64,000 nucleotides of DNA from Roseiarcus sp963824475 (GTDB lineage Bacteria; Pseudomonadota; Alphaproteobacteria; Rhizobiales; Beijerinckiaceae): assembly GCA_963824475.1 (NCBI GenBank), contig CAWGPR010000012.1:992001-1056000 (forward strand), given 5' to 3'. The notes beneath the pieces were generated by a model. The model was given only the letters and a program-made list of their open reading frames with translations, was not told the DNA's origin and searched no databases. Made by a program: the position numbers and the translations under genes. Numbering within the stretch: the first letter of the stretch is position 1; each line of letters starts with the position of its first letter. Shown here one piece after another: positions 16,055 through 25,283 of the stretch.

Positions 16055-16288
16055 ATGCGGATCATCATTGCTGTGATTGCCCTGCTCGGCCTTGTCGGCT
16101 CAGCCGCTGCTCAGCCGCAGGGGCCTGCCGCCGAGGTCAACCTCCCCTATTCGGCTTGCGGGGACATGGCTGCGCTCAGGGCCAATTTGACCGGGACGCC
16201 TGATCCTTCGCCGAAGAGCGACGCCCTCTTGCACAGGCTCGGAGTTCGCTGTGTTGGCCATGCGCCGTGGGTTCGTCAGCACTATTGA
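16055..16288 (+). CDS. Small secreted protein, function unknown
   Basis: The 77-residue product starts at 16055 with a signal peptide (MRIIIAVIALLGLVGSAAAQ, cleavage after AAA). The mature part of about 57 residues has two Cys (YSACGDM and GVRCVGH) that may form a disulfide. The upstream in-frame extension to 15884 overlaps the sirtuin and is not supported. Short Cys-pair exported proteins of this kind are common in Hyphomicrobiales, but I cannot name the family. It converges on the small membrane protein gene at 16382. Confidence 0.65.
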   Translation: MRIIIAVIALLGLVGSAAAQPQGPAAEVNLPYSACGDMAALRANLTGTPDPSPKSDALLHRLGVRCVGHAPWVRQHY

Positions 16289-16329
16289 GCGGATGCGCAA
16301 AGCAGGTTCGAAGACCATGCGCACATGAG

Positions 16330-16357
16330 AACACGGCCGCCCGCAGGCGGCCGTGTT
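16330..16357. terminator. Strong bidirectional hairpin between convergent small genes
   Basis: AACACGGCCGCC (16330-16341) pairs perfectly with GGCGGCCGTGTT (16346-16357) around a CGCA loop. The 12-bp GC-rich stem sits between the ends of two converging genes, 42 bases after one stop and 25 bases before the other. There is no long T-tract on either side. Confidence 0.65.
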
Positions 16358-16381
16358 CAGAGACGGCGCCCGCGGCGCCGC

Positions 16382-16615
16382 TCAGCGCAGGATCGCCGAG
16401 GTCACCGGCCATGTCAGGGACAAACTCACGATCAGTCCCACTGCCGCCAGGCAGGCCAATCGCATCTTCTCCCGCGCGCCCTCCGGCAGCGCGGTGATCA
16501 TCAGAACCGCGAAGACGAGGACGAGGAACCCCGCGGGGAGGTTGGCGACCGAGGGGTGAAGCACGGCGTAAATGAAGTCGCCGAGGGTCGAGCCGATCTG
16601 ATCTAATCCATCCAT
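16382..16615 (-). CDS. Small two-helix membrane protein, function unknown
   Basis: I start the 77-residue protein at the ATG at 16615 because an AAAGGAG Shine-Dalgarno lies 6 bases upstream; the start at 16645 is less likely. The sequence has a short N-terminal region (MDGLDQIGSTLGDFIYAVLH), a first hydrophobic segment (about 27-42, AGFLVLVFAVLMITAL), a charged turn (PEGAREKMR) and a second segment (about 52-72). No family is recognised. The interval upstream, to 16884, holds an AT-rich stretch around 16680-16740 that probably contains promoters. Confidence 0.6.
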   Translation of the reverse strand: MDGLDQIGSTLGDFIYAVLHPSVANLPAGFLVLVFAVLMITALPEGAREKMRLACLAAVGLIVSLSLTWPVTSAILR

Positions 16616-16884
16616 CGATTTGCTCCTTTTAAGAGCCGTCAACAAGCTATGCCACGAATCGTCCGTCTCGCAAAGAACATCTTAAGTTTAACCTTTACTG
16701 GTGAGGGTATACTTAATGATAGATTGAAGGCGCCGTTCAATCGAACGATCAAATTCCACGCTGACGAGCCCGGCGCACGAAACCCGAATAGCGATTGACA
16801 ACGGGCGCGCGCACTGGCGCATTGCCTCTCTCCGCTTCAAGGGCGCCGCTTAGCCCTGATGACGCGCTCGAGGAGGCCAGGTCA

Positions 16885-17559
16885 ATGCGCATCGAGCCCG
16901 CGTTTCTGTTCGATCTCGATGGGACCCTGGTCGACAGCGTCTACCAGCACGTGCTGGCCTGGAAGGAGGCCCTCGACAGCGAAGGCGTCGAGCTTTCTGT
17001 CTGGCGCATCCATCGCAAGATCGGCATGAGCGGGGGCCTGTTCACCAACCAGCTGAAACGAGAAACTGGCGCCGACCTCAGCGAAGACCGCCTCGACCGC
17101 CTGCGCCGCTTGCACGCTGAGGCCTATCGCCGGATGTCGGACCACATTCGCCCGCTGCCCGGGGCGCGCGAATTACTGGCCTTTCTCACCAATGCCGGTC
17201 TCTCATGGGCGATCGCCACCAGCGGCCGAATGGAGACGGCGGCGGTGAACCTCGCCGCGCTTGGCGTCGATCCCGATCGAACACCGGTCGTGACGCGCGA
17301 TCAGGTCAAATACGCGAAGCCCGATCCCGACTTGTTCCTCGCCGCCGCGGCCCGCTTGAACGCGCCGATCGAGACCGCCGTCGTGGTCGGAGACAGCATC
17401 TGGGACATGCTGGCGGCGGCGCGCTGTCGCGCGCTCGGGGTGGGGCTCTTGTGCGGTGGTTATGGCGCGACCGAACTGCAGCAGGCCACGGCCTTCCGGG
17501 TGTACGAAGACCCGGCGGATCTGCTCGTCCACATCGATGAGCTTGGCGGACGCAGGTGA
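16885..17559 (+). CDS. HAD-superfamily hydrolase (phosphoglycolate-phosphatase-like)
   Basis: The 224-residue protein starts at the ATG at 16885, just after a GAGGAGG ribosome-binding sequence and right before the first HAD motif. Motif I is FDLDGTLVDS (nucleophile and acid Asp), motif II is ATSG, motif III Lys is in KYAKPDPDLF, and motif IV is VVGDSIWDM. A helical C1 cap lies between motifs I and II. This is the beta-phosphoglucomutase/phosphoglycolate phosphatase branch, so a small phosphorylated metabolite is the likely substrate. It converges on hutF. Confidence 0.88.
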   Translation: MRIEPAFLFDLDGTLVDSVYQHVLAWKEALDSEGVELSVWRIHRKIGMSGGLFTNQLKRETGADLSEDRLDRLRRLHAEAYRRMSDHIRPLPGARELLAFLTNAGLSWAIATSGRMETAAVNLAALGVDPDRTPVVTRDQVKYAKPDPDLFLAAAARLNAPIETAVVVGDSIWDMLAAARCRALGVGLLCGGYGATELQQATAFRVYEDPADLLVHIDELGGRR

Positions 17560-17575
17560 GGCGGCTAGCTCAGCG

Positions 17576-18946
17576 TCAGGACGTCGCCTGCTCGCTCAAT
17601 TCCCTCATCGTCTTCACGAATTGCGCGGCGATCTGGTCCTTGAATACGTGGCGGCCCTCGGCGACGACTTTCAGTCCGCCGCTCCAGACGCAATCGACAA
17701 GCGGATTGCCGACCGAGAAGATCCACGCATCGAGGACCTGATCGTCGGCCTTGCCCGCGAGCGTTGGATGGTCAGCGCGAAAGGTCAAAATATCGGCCGC
17801 CCCGCTGGGCGCGAGCTTACCCGAGTTCCGCTTCAAGGCCTGCGCGCCGCCAAGCCAGATCGCCTCAAGAATCGTCCGTCCACATGACGCCCCCGCGGAA
17901 GCGCAAACGTTGCGCGTCCGCTCCCGCAGCCTCTGCGCATATTCGAGCTGGCGCAATTCCGTAGCCAAGCCGATCGAGACATTGGAGTCCGTGCCGACGC
18001 CATAGCGTCCGCCCTCGCGGATGTAATCTGCGGCGTTGAAGATCCCATCGCCAAGATTGGCTTCCGTCACCGGACAGAGTCCGGCGACTGCGCGCGAGCG
18101 CGCGAGGTCTCGCGTCTCTCCCTCGTCCATGTGCGTCGCATGGACGAGGCACCATCGCTGGTCGACGCCGGCATGGTCGAGCAGCCAGCGCACCGGACGA
18201 GCTCCCGTCCAGGCTATGCAGTCCTCGACTTCCTTGATTTGTTCGGCGGCGTGAATGTGAATGGGCCAATCGTCGCCGGCCAGGGAGATGAGTTCGGACA
18301 ATTCGCTTCGGCTGACGGCGCGAAGGCTATGCGGCGCGACGCCGATCCTCTCTCCCTCCTCTGCCTTGATCAGCCGGCGACAATCGTCGATGAGACGCGC
18401 GAACGACGACAGATCGGTGACGAACCGCCTCTGCTCCGGCCTGGGCGGCGCGCCGCTGAACGTCGAATGGGCATAGAACACCGGCAGCAGCGTCATTCCG
18501 ATGCCAACACGCCGGGCCGCCGCGAGGATCCGACCAGCCATTTCCACCGGCTGCTCGTAAGGGGAACCATCGGGCGCGTTGTGAAGGTAGTGGAACTCGG
18601 CGACGGCCGCGAACCCCGCCTCCAACATCTCGACATAGAGCTGCGCGGCGACCGCTTCTACGTCATCCGGAGACATCGTCAGCGCGAAGCGATACATGGT
18701 TTCGCGCCATGTCCAGAACGTATCGGCCTTCCGGCCCCGGACTTCAGCGAGGCCGGCCATGGCGCGCTGGAAGGCGTGGCTGTGCAGGTTCGCCGCCGCC
18801 GGCGCCATGATCGCGTGACGCTCGTCCCCCGCCTGCGCTGACGCGCCTGTTTGCACGGACGTGATCGCGCCGTCGTCGATCGTCACCCTGACGTCGGAGG
18901 TCCAACCATCGGGGGTTAGCGCCCTTGCGGCGTGAAGGACTGGCAC
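17576..18946 (-). CDS. hutF: Formimidoylglutamate deiminase
   Basis: Hydrolyses N-formimidoyl-L-glutamate to N-formyl-L-glutamate and ammonia, the fourth step of the five-step histidine pathway. The start is taken as the GTG at 18946, because GGAGG lies 8 bases upstream and the encoded VPVLHAARALTPDGW is the usual HutF N-terminus. The much longer open frame upstream is a shadow of hutI. The 456 residues contain the metal-binding NLHSHAFQRAMAG, IHIHAAEQIKEVEDC, LVHATHMDEGE and GVGTDSN motifs of this amidohydrolase. It is divergent from hutI with only about 80 bases between, which must hold both promoters. Confidence 0.93.
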   Translation of the reverse strand: MPVLHAARALTPDGWTSDVRVTIDDGAITSVQTGASAQAGDERHAIMAPAAANLHSHAFQRAMAGLAEVRGRKADTFWTWRETMYRFALTMSPDDVEAVAAQLYVEMLEAGFAAVAEFHYLHNAPDGSPYEQPVEMAGRILAAARRVGIGMTLLPVFYAHSTFSGAPPRPEQRRFVTDLSSFARLIDDCRRLIKAEEGERIGVAPHSLRAVSRSELSELISLAGDDWPIHIHAAEQIKEVEDCIAWTGARPVRWLLDHAGVDQRWCLVHATHMDEGETRDLARSRAVAGLCPVTEANLGDGIFNAADYIREGGRYGVGTDSNVSIGLATELRQLEYAQRLRERTRNVCASAGASCGRTILEAIWLGGAQALKRNSGKLAPSGAADILTFRADHPTLAGKADDQVLDAWIFSVGNPLVDCVWSGGLKVVAEGRHVFKDQIAAQFVKTMRELSEQATS

Positions 18947-19027
18947 CGGCTGCCTCCGCTTCTCGCGATCGGCCTCGCAAGTCGGCCGCTTGCCTTTCGG
19001 ACTATAAGGTCTATGCCGTCGAGCGCG

Positions 19028-20260
19028 ATGGTTCAAACAAACGACGACGACCGTCTCGACGCAGTTTGGCTCCACGCCCGTCTCGCGACCCTCATCGAAG
19101 GCCGTCCGGGGCTCGGAATCGTCGAATCCGGCGCCATCGCCGCGCGCGACGGACGCATCGCTTTCGCCGGCCCGGAGAATGAACTTCCGTCCGCGGCGCG
19201 CGCCGCTGAGCGGCTCGTCGATTGCGAAGGCCGTTGGATTACGCCCGCGCTGATCGATTGCCACACCCACCTCGTATACGGGGGCGATCGTGCGCACGAA
19301 TTCGAGCTCAGGCTCGCGGGCGCTACCTATGAGCAGATCGCTCGCGAAGGCGGCGGCATTCTTTCCACCGTCCACGCCACCCGCGCCGCGAGCGAGGACG
19401 AACTCCTGCGATCGGCGCTCAAGCGATTGGACGCTCTTATCGCCGAGGGCGTCGGGACGGCGGAAGTCAAATCCGGCTATGGGCTCGACCTTGCCGCCGA
19501 GCGCAAATCGCTCCGCGTCGCGCGGCAGCTCGCCAAACAACGCCATGTCACGATCCGCGCGACGTTTCTCGGCGCGCATGCGCTGCCGCCCGAATTCGCC
19601 GACAGGCGCGACGCCTATGTCGCTTACGTCGCCGACACGATGATCCCGGCGCTGGCGAGCGAAGGCCTGATCAACGCCGTCGACGGGTTTTGCGAGCGGA
19701 TCGCATTCACGCGCGACGAGATCGCCCGCGTGTTCGCCGCCGCGCGTAGCGTAGGACTTTGGGTCAAGCTGCATGCGGATCAATTGTCGAATTCTGGCGG
19801 CGCGTCGCTTGCGGCCAAGTTCGGCGCGCTGTCGGCGGATCATCTCGAATATGCGGACGAGGATGGTATTGCCGCGATGGCTAGCGCAGGGGTCGTCGCG
19901 GTGCTGCTGCCCGGTGCGTATTATGTGCTGAAGGAGCGGCACGCCCCTCCGATCGAACTCATGCGCAAGCATCGACTGCCGATGGCCGTCGCCACTGATT
20001 CCAATCCGGGCACGTCGCCACTGACGTCGCTCCTCCTCGCGCTCAACATGGCTGCGACCTTGTTCGGACTTACGGTCGACGAATGCCTAACGGGCGCCAC
20101 CCGTAACGCGGCGCGCGCGCTGGGCTTATCCGCCGAGACAGGAACGCTCGGAGTCGGCAAATGGGCCGACCTCGCGATATGGGACATCGAGCGGCCGGCT
20201 GAGCTTGTCTACCGGCTCGGCTTCAATTCGCTCCACGCGCGGGTCTGGAGGGGACAGTGA
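19028..20260 (+). CDS. hutI: Imidazolonepropionase
   Basis: Hydrolyses 4-imidazolone-5-propionate to N-formimidoyl-L-glutamate (histidine pathway, step 3). I start at 19028 (MVQTNDDDRLDAVWLHARLA), giving 410 residues, the family length; 19013 is an alternative and 18932 is too long. Motifs include DCHTHLVYGG with the metal-binding HxH, the substrate loop GGGILSTVHATR, GYGLD, KLHADQLSN and ATDSNPGTSP. It is the first gene of the rightward hutIHGU unit and overlaps hutH by 4 bases (GTGA). Confidence 0.94.
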   Translation: MVQTNDDDRLDAVWLHARLATLIEGRPGLGIVESGAIAARDGRIAFAGPENELPSAARAAERLVDCEGRWITPALIDCHTHLVYGGDRAHEFELRLAGATYEQIAREGGGILSTVHATRAASEDELLRSALKRLDALIAEGVGTAEVKSGYGLDLAAERKSLRVARQLAKQRHVTIRATFLGAHALPPEFADRRDAYVAYVADTMIPALASEGLINAVDGFCERIAFTRDEIARVFAAARSVGLWVKLHADQLSNSGGASLAAKFGALSADHLEYADEDGIAAMASAGVVAVLLPGAYYVLKERHAPPIELMRKHRLPMAVATDSNPGTSPLTSLLLALNMAATLFGLTVDECLTGATRNAARALGLSAETGTLGVGKWADLAIWDIERPAELVYRLGFNSLHARVWRGQ

Positions 20261-21798
20261 CCGTCGTCATCCGCGGGGGCAATGCTTCGCTTGCCGATTG
20301 GCGCGCTATCTGGCGCGGCGGGCCCGTAGCCTTCGACCCCTCCAATCATGCCGCTGTAGGCGCGAGCGCGGCGGCAGTCGAGCGGATTCTGGCTCGCCGC
20401 GAACCGGTCTACGGAATCAACACCGGCTTCGGCAAATTGGCCGGCGTGCGCATCGCGCCCGAAGACCTCGCTCAGCTTCAGCGCAACATCGTGCTCTCGC
20501 ACGCCGCCGGCGTCGGCGAACCGGCTTCCGTTCCAACGACGCGGCTGATGATGGCGCTGAAGCTCGGCAGCCTCGCGCAGGGCGCGTCGGGCGTCCAACC
20601 GCGGACGCTTCAGCTCATCGAGGCGATGCTCGCGCGCGGCTTAACGCCGGTGGTCCCCTCGCAAGGATCGGTGGGCGCGTCGGGCGATCTTGCGCCGCTG
20701 GCTCATATGGCCGCGGCGATGATCGGCGTTGGCGAGGCTCGTGTTGGCGACCGTATCGCGCCCGCCCAAGCCGCGCTCACCGAAGTCGGCCTCGAACCGA
20801 TCGCGCTGCAGCCCAAGGAGGGGCTCGCGCTCCTCAATGGCACGCAATTCTCGACCGCCAACGCGCTCATCGGTCTGTTCGAGGCCGAGACGCTGTTCCG
20901 CTCCGCTTTGGCGACCGGCGCATTGTCGACCGACGGCGCGCGCGGATCGGATACGCCGTTCGACGCTCGCATCCATACGCTGAGACGCCATGCGGGCCAG
21001 ATCGAAGTCGCCGCCGCTTTGCGCGCATTGCTTGCGGGCAGCGCCATTCGCGCTTCGCATTTGACCGGGGATGAACGCATCCAGGATCCCTACTGCCTGC
21101 GCTGCCAGCCGCAGGTTATGGGCGCCTGCCTTGATCTCTTGCGCCAGGCCGCCGCGACGCTCGCCGCCGAGGCCAACGCCGTCTCTGACAATCCGCTCAT
21201 TTTCGCGGAAACGGACGAAGCGCTGTCGGGGGGCAATTTTCATGGCCAGCCGGTCGCTTTCGCCGCCGACATAATCGCGCTCGCGATTTGCGAGATCGGC
21301 TCGCTGGCCGAGCGAAGGATCGCGCTTCTGGTCGATCCGGCTTTGTCCGGCCTGCCCGCGTTTCTGACCCCGAAGCCCGGCCTCAACTCCGGGTTCATGA
21401 TCGCTCAGGTGACCGCCGCGGCGCTGGTCGCCGAGAACAAGACGCGCGCCTATCCGGCCAGCGTCAACTCGATCCCGACCTCGGCCAACCAGGAGGATCA
21501 CGTCTCGATGGCTGCGCATGGCGCACGGCGCCTCGCCCCGATGGCCGACAACGCCTTGTCGATCATCGGCATGGAGCTCATCGCCGCCGCGCAGGCTTGC
21601 GACTTTCACAAGCCCCTCTTATCGAGCGCGCCGCTCGAAGCTCTGCGGGCGCTCGTGCGCCGCGAGGTTCCGCATCTCGAGAACGACCGCTACTTTCATC
21701 CGGATATCGCCGCAGCGACCAAACTCGTCAGCGACGGCGCCGTCATCGACGCGGTCGGCGCAGCGACGCTGCCTGGGCTTGAGAGGCCCGCGCAATGA
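20257..21798 (+). CDS. hutH: Histidine ammonia-lyase
   Basis: Deaminates L-histidine to trans-urocanate, the entry step. The 513-residue protein has the ASG tripeptide (141-143, within GSVGASGDLAPLAHM) that cyclises to the MIO electrophile, the GINTGFG motif (53-59), GTQFSTANAL, and the C-terminal SVNSIPTSANQEDHVSMA block. It starts with GTG overlapping the hutI stop, and its end overlaps hutG (ATGA), so translation is coupled through the cluster. Confidence 0.96.
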   Translation: MTVVIRGGNASLADWRAIWRGGPVAFDPSNHAAVGASAAAVERILARREPVYGINTGFGKLAGVRIAPEDLAQLQRNIVLSHAAGVGEPASVPTTRLMMALKLGSLAQGASGVQPRTLQLIEAMLARGLTPVVPSQGSVGASGDLAPLAHMAAAMIGVGEARVGDRIAPAQAALTEVGLEPIALQPKEGLALLNGTQFSTANALIGLFEAETLFRSALATGALSTDGARGSDTPFDARIHTLRRHAGQIEVAAALRALLAGSAIRASHLTGDERIQDPYCLRCQPQVMGACLDLLRQAAATLAAEANAVSDNPLIFAETDEALSGGNFHGQPVAFAADIIALAICEIGSLAERRIALLVDPALSGLPAFLTPKPGLNSGFMIAQVTAAALVAENKTRAYPASVNSIPTSANQEDHVSMAAHGARRLAPMADNALSIIGMELIAAAQACDFHKPLLSSAPLEALRALVRREVPHLENDRYFHPDIAAATKLVSDGAVIDAVGAATLPGLERPAQ

Positions 21799-22617
21799 CA
21801 GTGTTCCGTCCCGACTGGGTCATCGTCCAGCGCCGCGAGGCGCCGCTCATCGTCAGCATTCCGCACGCGGGCACAGACCTCCTCGGATTCGAGTCCGCTT
21901 TCGTCGATCCCTGGCTCGCCCGCAAGGACGCGGATTGGCGCCTCGACGAGCTCTATGATTTTGTCGCGCCGCTTGGCGCGACGCTGCTGCGCGTGCGGCT
22001 TTCGCGCTCGATCATCGACGTCAATCGCGATCCGAGCGGCGCTTCGCTCTATCCCGGTCAGGCGACAACGGAACTCGTCCCGACCACGACCTTCGACGGC
22101 GAGCCGCTCTATCGCCCAGGGCTGGCGCCGAACGCGTTTGAAATCGCCGAGCGCCGCCGCCTTTACTTCGATCCCTACCACGCGGCGATAGCCGGCGAGA
22201 TCGCTCGACTCCGCCAGAAACATAAGCGGGTGGCGCTGTTCGACGCCCATTCCATTCGCTCGGTGATCCCGCGTCTGTTCGAGGGCGAGCTGCCTCTGTT
22301 CAATCTCGGCACGAATTCCGGCGCAAGCTGCAGCCCCGAACTGCGTGAGACCGTCGGCGCCATTCTCAGGGCGTCGGGTCAAAGCATGGTGGTCGACGGG
22401 CGCTTCAAGGGCGGCTGGATCACCCGCGCCTATGGGCGGCCGAGCGAGGGCGTCGAGGCCTTGCAGCTCGAGCTCGCCTGCCGCGCCTACATGCAGGAAC
22501 CTAAGCATCCGGCGGCGGAGAATGGGCCGACGCCGATCGAACGAACAGTCCGCAACACCGACCCGCGCGACAATCAAGCGCGTTCTGGAGGCGATCCTCG
22601 AGCGGGTGAGCCAATGA
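21795..22617 (+). CDS. hutG: N-formylglutamate deformylase with an apparent C-terminal frameshift
   Basis: Releases formate from N-formyl-L-glutamate to give glutamate, the last step with HutF. Family motifs are seen: IPHAGTDLL, LYDFVAPLGATLL, DVNRDPSG, LFDAHSIRS, NLGTNSGASC, and GGWITRAYGRP. The original frame loses similarity after MQEPKHPAAENGPTPIE (about 22550) and runs through an intergenic repeat to 22769. The family-like ending RATIKRVLEAILERVSQ lies in the next frame and stops at 22617. A one-base change between about 22540 and 22570 explains this. It is either a real mutation with a replaced tail or a sequencing error; the catalytic region is intact. Confidence 0.85.
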
Positions 22618-22638
22618 TTCCGATGTCTGGGTCTCCTA

Positions 22639-22752
22639 CCGTCATTGCGAGCGACCCGCGGGCTTTAGGACCCCGGGGGGAAGCAATCCAGGGGCCAAAG
22701 GGCGCACGACGTTCCCTGGATTGCTTCGTCGCTTCGCTCCTCGCAATGACGG
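22639..22752. repeat. Inverted-repeat intergenic element, copy 1
   Basis: About 114 bases bounded by CCGTCATTGCGA and its complement TCGCAATGACGG. Inner arms carry GAAGCAATCCAG and CTGGATTGCTTC and a CCCGGGG centre. Related copies are at 25144-25253 and 25818-25933. It can fold into one long hairpin. It lies in the hutG-hutU gap. Confidence 0.8.
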
Positions 22753-22781
22753 TTTGTCGTGTTGCATGAAAGGTCTGGCTC

Positions 22782-24458
22782 ATGGACATCCCAGCCCGCA
22801 TCGATAATATACGCGTCATTCGCAGCCCCCGCGGAAGCGAGCTCAGCGCCAAGACCTGGCTGACCGAAGCTCCATTGCGGATGCTCATGAACAATCTCGA
22901 TCCCGACGTCGCCGAGCGCCCGGGCGAGCTCGTCGTCTATGGCGGCATCGGCCGCGCGGCGCGCGACTGGCAGGCGTTCGACCGCATCGTCGCCACCTTG
23001 CGCCGCCTCGAGGGCGATCAGACGCTGCTCGTCCAATCGGGCAAGCCGGTCGGCGTGTTCCGCACCCATGCCGACGCGCCGCGGGTTCTCATCGCCAACT
23101 CCAACCTCGTGCCGCACTGGGCGACCTGGGACTGCTTCAATGAGCTCGATCGCAAAGGGCTCATGATGTACGGCCAGATGACCGCGGGCTCGTGGATCTA
23201 TATCGGCTCGCAGGGCATCGTGCAGGGCACTTATGAGACCTTCGTCGAGATGGGGCGGAGGCATTACGGCGGCGACCTTCGCGGAAAATGGATTCTCACC
23301 GCCGGCCTCGGCGGCATGGGCGGGGCCCAGCCGCTCGCGGCGTCGATGGCTGGCGCCTCGCTGCTCGCGGTCGAGTGCCGCCCCTCCGGCATCGAATTCC
23401 GACTGCGCACCGGCTATGTTGACGTCCAGGCCAACGATCTCGACGACGCGCTCGGGATCATCGAACGGTCGACGAAGGAGCGTAAAGCCGTCTCGGTCGC
23501 GCTGCTGGGCAACGCGGGCGAAGTCCTGCCAGAGCTTTTGCGCCGCGGCGTGAGACCCGACATCGTCACCGATCAGACCTCGGCGCACGATCCCATCAAC
23601 GGCTATCTGCCCAAGGGATGGAGCCTGCAGCAGTGGGAGGAGCGCCGCTCAAGCGATCCCAAGGGGGTCGAGCGCGCGGCCAAAGCGTCGATGGGCGAGC
23701 ACGTGCGGGCGATGCTGACTTACGCCCACACCGGCGTCCCGACCGTCGAATATGGCAACAACATTCGGCAGATGGCGCTCGAGGAAGGCGTCAAGGACGC
23801 GTTCGACTTTCCCGGCTTCGTGCCCGCCTACATCCGGCCGATGTTCTGTCGCGGCGTCGGGCCGTTTCGCTGGGCTGCCCTCTCGGGCGATACGGAGGAC
23901 ATTTTCAGGACTGACGGCAAGGTCAAGGAGCTGATGCCGAACAGCCCGCACCTGCACAATTGGCTCGACATGGCGCGAGCGCGGATCAAGTTCCAGGGCC
24001 TGCCAGCGCGCATCTGCTGGGTCGGTTTAGGCGACCGACATCGGCTAGGGCTCGCCTTCAACGAAATGGTCGCGTCCGGCGAACTCAAGGCGCCGATCGT
24101 CATCGGCCGCGACCATCTCGATTCCGGCTCGGTCGCCTCCCCCAACCGCGAAACCGAATCGATGCGGGACGGCTCCGACGCCGTGTCCGACTGGCCGCTC
24201 CTCAACGCGCTCTTGAATTGCGCGTCAGGCGCGACCTGGGTGTCGATCCATCACGGCGGCGGCGTCGGCATGGGCTTTTCGCAGCACGCCGGCATGGTCG
24301 TCGTCTGCGACGGCACGGCCGAAGCGGCGCGGCGCATCGAGCGGGTGTTGTGGAACGACCCGGCGAGCGGCGTCATGCGCCACGCGGACGCGGGCTATGA
24401 GATCGCAATTCAATGCGCGCGCGAGAAAGGCCTAGACCTGCCGAGCCTGGCTGGATGA
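22782..24458 (+). CDS. hutU: Urocanate hydratase (urocanase)
   Basis: Converts urocanate to 4-imidazolone-5-propionate using tightly bound NAD+ (histidine step 2). The 558-residue length is typical. The NAD-binding GLGGMGGAQPLA motif, DQTSAHDPINGYLP, FVPAYIRPMFCRGVGPFRW with the active-site Cys, ICWVGLGDRHRLG and HHGGGVGMGFSQHAG are all present. It is the last gene of the hut unit, separated from hutG by an inverted-repeat element that could reduce read-through or stabilise upstream mRNA. No HutC repressor or histidine transporter is encoded beside it. Confidence 0.96.
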   Translation: MDIPARIDNIRVIRSPRGSELSAKTWLTEAPLRMLMNNLDPDVAERPGELVVYGGIGRAARDWQAFDRIVATLRRLEGDQTLLVQSGKPVGVFRTHADAPRVLIANSNLVPHWATWDCFNELDRKGLMMYGQMTAGSWIYIGSQGIVQGTYETFVEMGRRHYGGDLRGKWILTAGLGGMGGAQPLAASMAGASLLAVECRPSGIEFRLRTGYVDVQANDLDDALGIIERSTKERKAVSVALLGNAGEVLPELLRRGVRPDIVTDQTSAHDPINGYLPKGWSLQQWEERRSSDPKGVERAAKASMGEHVRAMLTYAHTGVPTVEYGNNIRQMALEEGVKDAFDFPGFVPAYIRPMFCRGVGPFRWAALSGDTEDIFRTDGKVKELMPNSPHLHNWLDMARARIKFQGLPARICWVGLGDRHRLGLAFNEMVASGELKAPIVIGRDHLDSGSVASPNRETESMRDGSDAVSDWPLLNALLNCASGATWVSIHHGGGVGMGFSQHAGMVVVCDGTAEAARRIERVLWNDPASGVMRHADAGYEIAIQCAREKGLDLPSLAG

Positions 24459-24485
24459 CGCGCCCTCGCGCGCCACAGCTTCCGC

Positions 24486-25064
24486 TCATTCCCCGCCCTC
24501 GACAATCGCGCGATAGGTCCTGGCGATCAGGTCATCGACCAGCGTCGGGGGCCGCTCGCGGCGCTCAAGGTGCGGCTTGACGGCGGCGATCGGGACTTCC
24601 GCCAGCACGAACGTGGCCCGGCGCATCTCACCGCGACCGGCGCGGCCGAACGCGCCGCGGGCAAACGTCTGCAAGCAGGCCTCGAAGCGCTCGGCCTGAT
24701 CGGCCACGCCGCTTCTCAGCGCCGCCGGCCAGTCGCCCTGAACGAAATCGTGGCGGCTATAGAGCATGAGCAGCCGGGCATCGTCCAAATGGCGGCGCGC
24801 CCAGGCCGGCGTGTGGAGCGCGGCGCTAAGGCCGTCGCCCGCCTCGATCGCGGCGGCGAAACCCTCCTGATAGGCGAGCACGGTCTTGAGCCACAATTCG
24901 CCGAGCAGCGCGTCGCGCGAAGCGAAGCGATAATAGAACGAACCCTTGGGCGCTCCCATCCGCTCGACGACGGAATCGACGGTTACAGCCTGAGGCCCGC
25001 GCTCGGCAATCAGCTCGCGGGCCGCAGCCAGGAAGCCGGTTTGATCGAACTGCGCTCGCCCCAT
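24486..25064 (-). CDS. TetR/AcrR-family transcriptional regulator
   Basis: The 192-residue protein has an N-terminal TetR DNA-binding domain: FLAARELIAERGPQAVTV, then VVERMGAPKGSFYYRFASRDALLGEL, which contains the recognition helix and the conserved SFYYRF segment. A variable helical ligand-binding domain follows, without recognisable specificity. It converges on hutU and is divergent from the flavin-binding oxidase-like gene at 25284. It may regulate that gene or the nitrile hydratase operon further on; the sequence does not show which. Confidence 0.9.
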   Translation of the reverse strand: MGRAQFDQTGFLAAARELIAERGPQAVTVDSVVERMGAPKGSFYYRFASRDALLGELWLKTVLAYQEGFAAAIEAGDGLSAALHTPAWARRHLDDARLLMLYSRHDFVQGDWPAALRSGVADQAERFEACLQTFARGAFGRAGRGEMRRATFVLAEVPIAAVKPHLERRERPPTLVDDLIARTYRAIVEGGE

Positions 25065-25143
25065 ATTTGTAGACTACAGCGTCTAGACTTTGTCGTCAAC
25101 ATCCGTTAGCGTCCCGGACGAGAACACGGCGCCGGAACGAGGC

Positions 25144-25253
25144 CCGTCATTGCGACCCCCGGGCTTTGGGACCCGGGGGGAAGCAATCCAAAGTCACCGC
25201 CGCCGCCCTATGATCCCTGGATTGCTTCGTCGCTTCTCTCCTCGCAATGACGG
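25144..25253. repeat. Inverted-repeat intergenic element, copy 2
   Basis: About 110 bases from CCGTCATTGCGA to TCGCAATGACGG. It has the same GGGGGGAAGCAATCCA and CTGGATTGCTTCGTCGCTTC arms as the element after hutG, with a different central loop. It fills most of the gap between the tetR gene and the gene at 25284, so that gene's promoter lies within or right after it. Confidence 0.8.
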
Positions 25254-25283
25254 TTTGGGGGCGCAAACACGGAGGATGCTCCA

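Noticed and set aside
18947..19972. Very long open frame extending hutF upstream to 19972
   Set aside because: It is antisense to hutI, has no family-like sequence, and a GTG with a good ribosome-binding sequence at 18946 gives the normal HutF N-terminus.
24486..25064. TetR gene as the hut repressor
   Set aside because: Known hut repressors are HutC (GntR family). Convergent orientation and lack of operator evidence do not support control of hut by this regulator.
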